Shown one piece after another: positions 48,121 through 57,128 of a stretch of DNA of 64,000 nucleotides. Where the stretch lies: NCBI GenBank assembly GCA_964017065.1, contig OZ024786.1:13011469-13075468 (forward strand). The letters are read 5' to 3'. The notes beneath the pieces are model-generated. The model saw only the letters and a program-made list of their open reading frames with translations. It was not told the origin of the DNA and did no database searches. Position numbers and translations under genes: made by a program. Numbering within the stretch: position 1 is the stretch's first letter; each line of letters starts with the position of its first letter. The DNA is from Haliclona indistincta (Eukaryota; Porifera; Demospongiae; Haplosclerida; Chalinidae).

Positions 48121-48344
48121 CTTGTCGCTCGTTATCATTAACTCCGCCCACTTCGGTTTTGCAGCTATCTAGCTTGATCGATACTGCGTTTTGTCTCTGC
48201 TCTGGACGCTTCAGCGCGCAGCCAGAGATATGAAATTTGTCTAGAGCAGTACTATACCCTAAGTAACACTGAGTCTGTTCGTTAAAACTTCAGATGGCTG
48301 GTTAAAACTGACATACCCAGACGTGAACTGAGTCGGTACTGGTG
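48121..48344. other. spacer before Gypsy 2, no gene
   Basis: Mixed sequence with GC-richer patches. Nothing recognisable. Confidence 0.35.
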
Positions 48345-48435
48345 TGAGGGAGGCAATGAGGTGGTGGTGGTGTGAGGGAGGCAATGAGCTGGTGGTGATG
48401 TGAGGGAGGCAATGAGCTGGTGGTGGTGGTGAACG
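48345..48435. repeat. ~32-bp tandem repeat at LTR start
   Basis: GTGTGAGGGAGGCAATGAG and CTGGTGGTG words are repeated three times. Confidence 0.75.
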
Positions 48436-48691
48436 TATTCTAGCTTACCGGCAGCAAGATTCTAGGTTCCTACAACACGCAGCGTAAGTTGTAAAGGACT
48501 AGAAGCCTCTGTGAGTGTGTTATTGACATCATCAAGGTTCTCATACTAGGCGTGCTGCTACTATTAGGCTTGCAGCATCATGAGTTGTCAGTATTAGTCT
48601 CTTCTTCATCCATTACTGTACTATAAAGTATGTGTGTGAACGTCCAATTAAACTTTGTGATCAGTCAGTATAACGTGGACTTAACGCTACA

Positions 48692-48709
48692 TGGTGTCAG
48701 AGGTGGGAT
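48692..48709 (+). promoter_or_regulatory. retrotransposon primer-binding site
   Basis: TGGTGTCAGAGGTGGGAT begins with TGG, complementary to the CCA end of a tRNA, and lies right after the presumed LTR end and 57 bp before gag, as expected in Gypsy elements. Confidence 0.6.
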
Positions 48710-48765
48710 TTCAACCGTCAAGTTGTAAGAGAGAGTCAAGTTGGCCACGAAAACACTGAAGGATA

Positions 48766-49281
48766 ATGGCCGTCGGTAACTACGCACTGCCGCCTCCAGC
48801 CGCATTAGAAATACATCATTCTCAGGCAAGTGAGCGCTGGAGGCGATTCAGAACAGCCTGGGCAAACTACTCCGTAGCTACTGGTCTGAATGGAAAGGGC
48901 GAGGACGTACAAGTAGCGGCACTATCGACCGTGATCGGCGAGGAGGCCAGGAAGGTATACACGACGTTCACGTGGGAGGCAGACGGGGACAAAGCCAAGG
49001 TCAAGAAAGTAATTGACAAATTTCAAGAGTACTGCCAACCGTACAAAAACATACCTTTCGAGAGGTATAAGTTCAATCAGAAGGCCCAAGAGGTGGGCGA
49101 ATCGTATGATCACTACCGCACCTGTTTGAGAACACTGGCAGATGAATGTTCATTCGCGACAATCACTCAAGAAGAAATATTGCGTGATCGCTTTGTCTTC
49201 GGTATCAGAGATGCCAAAGTACAAGAGAGATTACTACGGGAACCGAAGTTGACCCTGGCGAAGACTGATGAAATATGCTGA
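48766..49281 (+). CDS. gag: Gypsy 2 gag, N-terminal part
   Basis: 171 codons. A helical gag-like core with RWRRFRTAWANYSVATGL, IDKFQEYCQPYKN and RDRFVFGIRDAKVQERLL is typical of Gypsy gag proteins, which package element RNA. A TGA at 49279 ends the frame early. Beyond it and a TAG near 49372 come Cys-rich sequences and the zinc knuckle CNRCHKPNHLAVKC (pattern CX2CX4HX4C, in 49438-49482), so gag is broken. Confidence 0.75.
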   Translation: MAVGNYALPPPAALEIHHSQASERWRRFRTAWANYSVATGLNGKGEDVQVAALSTVIGEEARKVYTTFTWEADGDKAKVKKVIDKFQEYCQPYKNIPFERYKFNQKAQEVGESYDHYRTCLRTLADECSFATITQEEILRDRFVFGIRDAKVQERLLREPKLTLAKTDEIC

Positions 49282-49410
49282 GCTGCAGAAAGCACATCCC
49301 AGCAACTAAAACTGGTTGAGCCAGAAGAGCAAAAAGTACATGCGATAGACCGACAGCCTACTAAAGAGTGTTAGAGATGTGGGCGAAAGCATGCCTTTTC
49401 AAAAAGAGAA

Positions 49411-52400
49411 TTGTGTCCAGCATATGGCAAAACATGCAATCGCTGCCATAAACCAAATCACTTGGCAGTTAAGTGCCGACAAAAACCACCAACAGACAAA
49501 GTCAAAGCTGTTGAGGAACAAGAAAGTGAAGACAAGACCTATTATGCGAGTACCCTGTCACATGAACCTGATGATGCACAGTTGATAACTGTGGAGCTTG
49601 AAAGTGGTAACTTCCTTCGTTTTCAAGTAGACACAGGTGCCCAATGTAATGTGATTCCATTGGATCTTTACAAGAAGGCAGCACAAGACCCTACCCTCAC
49701 AAGAGTTATCAAGTCAACAGGCAAGATTGTGGCTTACGGTGGTTCCACGATACCAGTTGTGGGAATGGTGATTTTGAACATTCGACGAAAGAGGGCAAAA
49801 CATCGAAATCAAATGCAAGTTGGTACCAGAGAGCAAGATTCGACCACTACTTGGACGGAGTGCCTGCTTAGGTATGAACATCATTTCGTACTTAGACAAT
49901 GACTCTATTAGCATGCCGGAGGTCGGGAAGGCATTCGTCTTCACAATTAGCCAGCCCAAACAGCCCTTAGGTCGAGCAGAATTGATCCAGAGGTTTCCCC
50001 AAGTATTTAGGGAAGGGGTAGGTTGTCTCAAGGGAGAGTAACGAATACAGCTAGACCCTCAACAAACTCCAGTACAACACCCACCCAGGAGGGTACCTGT
50101 TGCCCTCAGAGATCGTCTAAAAGCAACACTAGATGACCTATAAAGAGATGGTATCCTGGCCACTGTCACGGAGCCAACAGAGTGGGTGAGCTTATTGGAA
50201 ATAGTTCCAAATAGATTGACGTTTGAGGCTCTGCCTAGACCCAAGGATCTCAACAAAGCCATTCTACGAGAGCATTTCCCTTTGCCCACCATTGAGGAAG
50301 TGGCGATGCGATTGTGCGGAGCTAAATGTTTCTCTCTACTTGATGTATGAAATGGGTTCTGGCATGTTCCACTGGATGAAGATTCGTCCCTACTAACCAC
50401 ATTCAACACACCATTTGGCCGGTACAGGTGGACGCGCCTACCTTTCGGTATTTCATCTGCTCCGGAGGTATTTCAACGAAAAATGTATGAAGTCATCGAG
50501 GGTCTACATGGTGTGGAAGTAATTGCCGACGATTTTCTCGTTGTTGGTTTCGGAGACACCGAGGAACAGTCAACTGAAGACATTACCAGAAAAGGAGGAC
50601 ATGACGCGGAAATCAGTTCACGCGCGTTATACGAATAATTGCACTGCGTATCACGATAAAGCACTGACGAGCGCGGGGTTTCCATAGTAACAGGAAATGG
50701 CGGCGAGCACGAGGACTACTGCTAACCAGAACTACTCTTCTCCTGAGCCAGCTGACGGATTATAAGGCGTTCTGAACAGATAATCTATACCAACAACCAC
50801 CGTCAGCTCTGACGCCTATAGAGCAGAGCTTGATTTTGGTACTGTAGCGGGTGGTATGAAGTTGAGAGCCTGGTCACCAAGCGTACCATAAAGGTTAGCG
50901 CCGTAGTACACACTATATCACCCTTGACAAGCTAGCCTACGGTACAGGTACGCTTCAGATACTCATGTAGCTGCAGCAATGCTGCTAGTAGTGATGTATG
51001 ATAACTATGACTTCTTCACAGAGCTACTGTTGTTGTACCTCGTCTGGGAGGGCTATTGTAAAGAGGAGACCTGCTGGATAGTGGATAGAAACATCACTCA
51101 TTCTGCTAAACAGAATGTTTAATAAGATTCTCATAAGCACTGGTGTTTTCCCCTCACAGATCTGTCGCCTATTTGTATTGTCCTATCTTATTGTACTTGT
51201 TTTAAACTGTTCAATCGTATTTGGCTAATCACTGCATAGATAGAATAATACTTAACTAGCATGTATTCAAGAACAAAAGTTCAGAGATTTCAGTCGTACA
51301 GTCGTCTCAGAGGATCCATGTCTTGAACTCTTGCAATGGATTTCTAAGAAAAAGGAAAATTCATCGTTGATACTCAATGATCAGAGGTAATTTACTTTGC
51401 TACTTGTGTCCAGACAAGGGCTTGCACTTGGTTTGAGACAGTTGCTCATGTACAGAAGAAAGAGTATAGAGAGGTGTGGTCAACATTATATGCAGGCAGC
51501 TAGTGAGTCAGCAGCTTGGTGCTCGTCTGAAGCACAAGCCAACACAATTCCTTTATACACACCAAAACTAGTAAACAGTAAACTTGCCGTTTATACACTA
51601 GGCTCTCTGTAAGCTCCAATCGCTCGAAAAGGACGTCAATGCTGGTTATCTTTCGTTGGTACAGAAGTATGCTAGAAGCTCCTGGTAGCTGGTGTCGCTT
51701 TGTAATGATGTCGTCTATATTGGTTCACAGTTTGCCACACTAGCTGACGCTACTCTCCATCACTCCAGGTACGGTCCTGTTGTGATAGCATGATGTCGAC
51801 AGAGATGCGTCGCTGGCGGGACGATCTCCGTCTGCAGCGATGTCGGCGAGCCCCGCGGTGACTTCTAGAACCCATCTCTTCGTCAACAAAGGGCTTTTGA
51901 CCTCCTAGAGAGACACCATAGCCATTGCTTAGATTGGAATTTGAACTTACGAAAGCAGCTGTTAATACTGTTTGTACAACGAGCAAGAAGTTGAAAGTAA
52001 CCCAACTTTACCCCAAAAGGGAACGCTTTCCCATATCTCAATCTAAATTTCGACCATACCATTCGATACATAAAAAGGCGCTCTATCAAACCTGAGCCAG
52101 GCAAATAGAAAACTTTAAAGCTTTCCACGCGACGGTCGTTCAAAATTTGTAAAAATTGATGTTTTTTACCCCGCCAATACAATTTCAATTGAGCAACAGT
52201 CGCGACTTTGAACCCCGTTTTGGAACGCTTTCTCGCTGCTTTTCTGCAACACTTTTTAGGTCAATCAGTAGCTAATAAGCTGAAGTTAGCTCTCTGGGGT
52301 AGGCAAATATAAATTTGTGTTCACGTCGGCCAGGATGGTTGCTAGAAGTTGATCTCCCAATAGAACTAATACATTAACTAAGGGGAGTATACGGACACTA

Positions 52401-52830
52401 GTTGAATACGGAATACTAGTTGAATACGGAAATGGTAACAGGATGTCGTTATTAGCTGGTAATGATCATGATATGAATCTGGAAGCATTCCTTGAGCGGT
52501 GTATTGAGCGAGACATACGACTGAATGCATCAAAGATGCAGCTGAGGTTACCAGAGATACCATTCATCGGACACGTAGCCTCGTCGGAAGGTCTTCGAGT
52601 CGATCCTCACAAAGTCCAAGCAATAGTGGGCATGCCTCCACCAGAGGATGTGAATGGAGTGAAACGAATTCTTGGATTTGTCCAGTACTTGAGCAAGTTC
52701 CTACCACGTCTCTCTGACCTAACCAAGCCCCTGCGAGACCTCACTTCCAAGGAGGATGTGGATTTGGGGACCCAACCAACAGGCAGCGTTTGACAAGCTA
52801 AAAGAAGCAGTCACAGTTACACCTGTATTA
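49411..52830 (+). pseudogene. pol: Gypsy 2 pol remains, split RT
   Basis: Protease with active-site DTGAQCNVIP lies in the frame 49411-49902. RT follows with stops and shifts: RVPVALRDRLKATLDDL, HFPLPTIEEV, NGFWHVPLDEDS, FGISSAPEVFQRKMYEV and the catalytic IADDFLVVGFGDT near 50522-50570. After the insertion the RT thumb resumes at about 52457 with NLEAFLERCIERDIRLN, FIGHVASSEGLRVDP and RILGFVQYLSKFLPRLSDLT. RNase H starts (NQQAAFDKLKEAVT) and is lost. Not functional. Confidence 0.8.
50590..52440. mobile_element. ~1.85-kb insertion within Gypsy 2 RT
   Basis: RT sequence stops after GGAGACACCGAGGAACAGTC and resumes at AATGATCATGATATGAATCT. The right part (52270-52440) resembles an arm of the element at 22373-25369 (AGCTGAAG, GGAAG..GAACTT-like words, GGTAACAGGATG). 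The left part has no recognised gene. Exact borders and target duplication were not found. Confidence 0.6.
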
Positions 52831-52839
52831 AGGTACTAT

Positions 52840-53420
52840 ATAATGTACTATAATGCGATTACAAAGAGACCTTCAGAAGCAAAAGAAACCAGGTCTAAGG
52901 TGATAAACCAGAGTTCACGTGGTCACCCGTTTGTTCATCTTCTTCTTTCCTTCCTTCCGTCCGTCCGTCCGTCCGTCCGTCCGTCCGTCCGTCCGTCCGT
53001 CCGTCCGTCCGTCCGTCCGTCCGTCCGTCCGTCCGTCCGTCCGTCCTTCCTTCCTTCCTTCCTTCCTTCCTTCCTTCCTTCCTTCCTTCCTTCCTTCCTT
53101 CCTTCCTTCCTTCCTTCCTTCCTTCCTTCCTTCCTTCCTTCCTTCCTTCCTTCCTTCCTTCCTTCCTTCCTTCCTTCCTTCCTTCCTTCCTTCCTTCCTT
53201 CCTTCCTTCCTTCCTTCCTTCCTTCCTTCCTTCCTTCCTTATTCTTCAGAGAGTCTAGCACAGTAGTGAGCGAACCAAACGCAACTAAACGTACACAGAA
53301 GCAACGCTACCTATGACCATCAGTGCACCTGATATCTATTTAGGCCTAAAACACTGGGAGAAGCGATTATTTCTAGAAAAACAGCAATTTTTGGTCCATA
53401 ACAGACTCCATTCCGTGCCT
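52840..53420. mobile_element. family-B element copy 2 with expanded microsatellite
   Basis: AAACCAGAGTTCACGTGGTC and ACCCGTTTGTTCATCTTCTT lead into the microsatellite. After it come TTATTCTTCAGAGAGTCTAG, CACAGTAGTGAGC and ATCAGTGCACCTGATATCTA. This matches 35350-35560 on both sides. It interrupts Gypsy 2 RNase H. Confidence 0.8.
52954..53240. repeat. (CCGT)n then (TTCC)n microsatellite
   Basis: About 90 bp of CCGT followed by about 195 bp of TTCC. Position corresponds to the short pyrimidine stretch of other family-B copies. The long Pro/Ser/Leu-Phe and Lys/Glu/Gly frames are artefacts. Confidence 0.95.
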
Positions 53421-53712
53421 TCTGCTTGAACTCCTTTACTAGGTTACGCTTACTCGCGCACGCCCGTGTATGTATATGGTTTGGTACCAGTTCGCCTACT
53501 CCCAATATCGCCTACTCCCCATTTCGCCTACTAAGGGCCTAAGATGTTTTGTTTCGCCTACCAAAATTATAAAACGAAACCCTAAACCCTAAACCTTAAA
53601 AACCTTGTCCTAACTGCACATTGTCAGGAGGGTCGTCCTAAACCGGGCCTCGGCCCTAGCTAAAGATAGTCAGGAAGATCGTCCTCAACCGGGACTTCGG
53701 CCCTAGCTAATA
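53421..53712. other. short direct repeats, no gene
   Basis: TCGCCTACT is repeated three times at 53492-53530. CAGGAGGGTCGTCCTAAACC GGGCCTCGGCCCTAGCTAA is repeated with changes at 53625-53710 as a 50-bp tandem pair. AACCCTAAACCCTAAACC at 53576-53598 is too short to mean a telomere. Confidence 0.5.
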
Positions 53713-53898
53713 CCGCGTTTACACTGCCACTTGGAGCTGTGCCTGCGTGGCACCGGCTCTCCAAAATTGTCCGTGTAAACGAGACCAAAGAGGTGCCGGG
53801 CCGGGCCAGGGTATCAGGGGCCGTGCCCGTTTTGACCCGTCTTTTAAAGCGTGCTGGCTCGGCTCGGCACCAATTTTCTGGTAGTGTAAACGCAAAAC
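53713..53898. mobile_element. small MITE with GCGTTTACACT ends
   Basis: GCGTTTACACTGCCACTTGG at the left is inverted at the right (TGGTAGTGTAAACGC) with GCC-rich subterminal sequence. It resembles the 62499-62645 unit. About 186 bp. Confidence 0.6.
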
Positions 53899-54094
53899 AG
53901 CGCTGGATCCGTGCCGTGTTGTGCTCGAGCATGCGAATTATTGTATCAACAACAACAACGTGCGTGCACCATTGGAGTGCCAAAGCACGCGTGAATCACA
54001 AGATGGCAAGTTGGATGGAAGAACGAATCTCCTTGATTTCCTACGATGCCCACGGTAATCAGCAAAACGACGTCTAGACGCACGGCATAACCTT

Positions 54095-54170
54095 CGCGAG
54101 AGCTCTGAAAAGAGCTAGGAGGCTTCCTCCCGGTCAAAGAGCTCTGAAAAGAGCTAGGAGGCGATGACGC
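54095..54170. repeat. ~37-bp tandem pair
   Basis: AGAGCTCTGAAAAGAGCTAG GAGGC occurs twice. GAGCTCTG and AAGAGCT also make a small hairpin. Confidence 0.65.
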
Positions 54171-54239
54171 AGACAAGCAAGCGAGCTCAGGAAAGCTTCC
54201 AAACTTGCTGTGGTGAAAGATGAACCATTGTGCGAGCTG

Positions 54240-54512
54240 GTTGCAAAGTCACTGTTCTTAACTCAGCCAAATGCACTTTTCCTGGCTTAAACACTTTTGC
54301 TACTGGGCAAATTTACCACCTGTCACTTGATCCTTTCTAACTTTCAAAGCATCCCATGCAAACTCTTCAGAGCTTGCACACACACTGTAGAATGATATGT
54401 GAAAGCTATAACCAAGTTTTAGTGTTGTAGAAGCTACAGTCACAATTTTGTGATAAAATGGATTCTTGTTAACAAAACCACAAAAAGTGGCTCCTCTAGA
54501 TTAAAAGCACTG
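54240..54512. mobile_element. truncated copy of the TA-flanked MITE
   Basis: Ends AAAAGTGGCTCCTCTAGATT AAAAGCACTG at 54484-54512, followed by TA. The preceding 250 bp (CTTAACTCAGCC, TTTTCCTGGC, TTAACAAAACCAC) match the left part of 7940-8950 in inverse orientation with many differences. Confidence 0.65.
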
Positions 54513-54905
54513 TACAGATGTAATGGCGCAGTAGTGTTCTACATTCATTTGTACATTGTACCCAGCAAATATCAGAATCACATTTGTATTACTGTAAGTG
54601 AAGTGTATGAAATGATACCTTTTAACTTTGCAATCTCCACATAGTATACTTCTGTAATAAAAGGATTAAAAAAAAACAAATTTCAATCGGCAAGATTCTA
54701 CAGTAGTCTATAACATGCAAATTATTGTGTTCTGTTACCTGTTAGCAAAGTTTGAAAGACAGTTTGAACACTAGTAGAGTCATATGAAGAAGTTTCAAAG
54801 AACAAAACAGAATGTTGTTCTACAAAAGAACCAAGATTGAACGAAGTGTAATGAAAGCTGGCTCTATACGTTTTACTCAAGGCATTATAATCTAGCCTAA
54901 GTAAA

Positions 54906-55489
54906 ACCAAGGGCATATCGAGCCGCGAAGCGGCGAGAGGGCATGCAAATAATGTAGACGGCATAGTGCTGAATGCTACTATAAATAGAATTTATAACTA
55001 TTAGTACGTTAATGTTTCCGGTTAGTCACGTGTACTAGCATGATCTGCTGAGAGCGCGCGAATACACACTTTACTGCCGATGTCTCCATCGATACTGCAT
55101 AGCGCGCATGAAGCAAAGGCAAAGATGGACCTAGAGAGCGGTTCTGGAGAATGGCTCTGCTGTCTCAGGCGTCTGTACTTCTTGCGCAAAGCTGTGGCAG
55201 CCACGGTTGTACTCATAGGTGCTTTAGATACAATAGATCCAGGTAAATTGCTAGTATGTTTATCCATCAGCACTGAGTCACTAGCTGCCGCTCTTGATAC
55301 GCGCTGCCGCCCTGTGGTAACCGGAAGTAAGTCAGGACACGCCTGCACACTTTTGCGAACGGCCGTTTATGTTAAGTTTACGTTATTATACGGATAACTA
55401 TTTATAGTAACAGTCAGCACTATGTCGTCTACACTATGGTATTCAGAGCTGCATGCCCTCTAGCCGCTTAGGTTCGATGAGCCCTTGGT
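54906..55489. mobile_element. MITE with ACCAAGGGC ends
   Basis: ACCAAGGGCATATCGAGCCG with AAGCGGCGAGAGGGCATGC at the left is inverted at the right with differences, and the match continues inward through CATAGTGCTGA. Arms are about 110 bp. The duplicated locus near 7080 (CTTAAGTAAATTTAATC) lacks it, giving an empty site and an AAA-type target. The 105-108-codon frames inside are overlapping on opposite strands and not recognised. Confidence 0.75.
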
Positions 55490-55566
55490 AAAACTTAATG
55501 CAAATACATTACATAATAAAAGGATTAAAAAATCAAAATTTGAATCAGCAAGATTCTACAATAGTC

Positions 55567-55682
55567 TAAGTCAGATGATGGTCTATGGAGAGCTAGGTTG
55601 CCGCAGAAACCGATGTATGGACGTGCCGAGCGTGTAGCGTGAGAGTGCTTATTTTAGTTTTTCGGTTTCTAATTCATCTTTA
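55567..55682. mobile_element. snapback MITE, family D copy
   Basis: GATGATGGTCTATGGAGAGC with AAACCGATGTATGGACG and CCGAGCGTGTAGCGTGAGAG matches the copy at 7107-7245 in the parallel intron. Confidence 0.55.
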
Positions 55683-56084
55683 GAAGCGATGATGACCAAT
55701 TAGGTTGTGTAGCTGCGGGTCTCTAAAGGTCATAATGGAATCCTGCCACTGCCGCGACATCATAGTGGATTCTCACCACACGGCGCAGATTACGGTTCTG
55801 TGCATATTATGGTCTAAATCAGTTGGACAGCGTATCTAATCAGATCTATGTGATGTAGAAGCCCTAACACCATTACCATAGCATCCTTGATACGCTCAGA
55901 CACTATTATAGCAACGGCTCTTGGGCTTCTAAATCATGTAGATCCTAGCTCGGATGCGCAGTCTACCTTTTCGTTTTATTGCCTAAAGAATGCAATTATT
56001 GATCATTGCTCTTGATTGCTCATAAACTTGCATCTGGAATAGTTAATTTAAGCCCTACCCGTAGCGATATGTAAATCATTGCCA
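55683..56084. other. intron sequence, no gene
   Basis: Some inverse similarity exists between GATCTATGTGATGTAGAAGCCC (55842) and GGGCTTCTAAATCATGTAGATC (55922), an imperfect hairpin of about 100 bp. CAATTATTGATCATTGCTC near 55992 is inverted relative to 56980-57000. Confidence 0.4.
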
Positions 56085-56915
56085 TTATATAAATGCACTG
56101 CAAAACTTGCACCGTTCTGGCTGTATGTTTCAAAACAGCGCTGCTAAGTAAAACTAGAATCTTTGAGCTATCACATGCAGCTCCTGCTTCACCGCCGTTC
56201 ATCAGCGCTCCACTTATCAAGATAGAAAAGTTTACAGAAGACCATTTGAGGCCGACTCGAGGTAGTACAAACAGTACTTTTATACTGCATTCACACAGAC
56301 ACAAGATGCGGGTCAGCTCACGTTGGCGCGCACCAACTAGCTTACAAAATTAACTATGTGAACACGCACAAATCGAGCTGAACCATGCCAAGTCGAACTT
56401 GATTAGCCCACTTTCCAATAGTGAGCCAGATGGGGTCTGACCTGGGTAAGATGCCGCGAATGGCTGTGTGAACACTAAAGCTGGGGCAGACGCTTACAAG
56501 CTTTTCTTTTAAGAGTCAGCGGTTAGTTTGATGGTAATATCTGTTTAGAAAAAATACTTCTGAAGTGGCAAACAACACGTCTACCTACACGTGACTGCAG
56601 GAAAACTGCTCGAGCAGTTCTTCGTTCGACACAATTTTATTACTAGGAAGTATCTGCCCATTGAGTGTAGTGAGCTTGAGCTCAGATCACTTGCGTGCTC
56701 CTGTGTGAACGCAGTATTAGTCCATGTGCTATGTACCAGAATTGGTCTAGCTGTTAATGAATACTTCTGTACTGTTTAACTACCTCGAGTCGGCCTCGAA
56801 TGGTCTTCTATAAGCTCAATCTTTGTCTATGGAGTGCTGATGAATAGTGGAGAAGCAGAAGCTGATTATTATGAACGGTGCAAGTTTTGCGGCGCGTTTA
56901 AATTGATATATGGCG
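56085..56915. mobile_element. palindromic element with AGTACTTTTA arms, MITE in centre
   Basis: AAAACTTGCACCGTTC at 56101 is inverted at 56875-56892, and GAAGACCATTTGAGGCCGAC with TCGAGGTAGTA is inverted at 56775-56810. The paralogue at 7255-7560 has no MITE in its centre. Confidence 0.7.
56283..56716. mobile_element. PIF/Harbinger-type MITE, TTA target duplication
   Basis: TACTGCATTCACACAG at the left and the inverse of TACTGCGTTCACACAG at the right, flanked by TTA at 56280-56282 and 56717-56719. 434 bp. Nested in the palindromic element. Confidence 0.8.
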
Positions 56916-57128
56916 ATGATTTACATATCACTAGGGGGTGGGGCTTAAACTACTCCAGATACAAGTTTATGGGCAATCAAGAGCAATCATCAATAGGCAA
57001 TAAAAATTAATGAAAATGTCTATCACGATTAAGAGCACAATTCGAAATTTTATGAGCCAATAGAAATGCATTCCATGTCTGTGTATAAATTAAGCACACG
57101 TTTCATAGTGTCTGTTGCAAGCGTATAT

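Larger units (their letters stand above)
48345..52830 (+). mobile_element. Ty3/Gypsy retrotransposon 2, interrupted
   Basis: A probable 5' LTR runs from about TGTGAGGGAGGCAATGAG (48345) to ACGCTACA (48690); its start is not certain. TGGTGTCAGAGGTGGGAT at 48692-48709 is a good tRNA primer-binding site. Gag, zinc knuckle, protease and RT follow. RT is cut by an insertion at about 50590-52440, and RNase H is cut after about 52830 by a family-B element with a huge microsatellite. No 3' LTR is present. Confidence 0.85.

Noticed and set aside
52756..53316. Long open frames rich in Pro-Ser-Phe-Leu, Arg-Pro-Ser-Val or Lys-Glu-Gly-Arg
   Set aside because: They are translations of the CCGT/TTCC microsatellite, open because a four-base repeat without stops stays open in all frames. 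The same holds at 61778-62245.
53570..53600. AACCCTAAACCCTAAACC resembling a telomere repeat
   Set aside because: Only about two and a half units of a plant-type motif within AT/CT-rich DNA; too short, and animals use TTAGGG.
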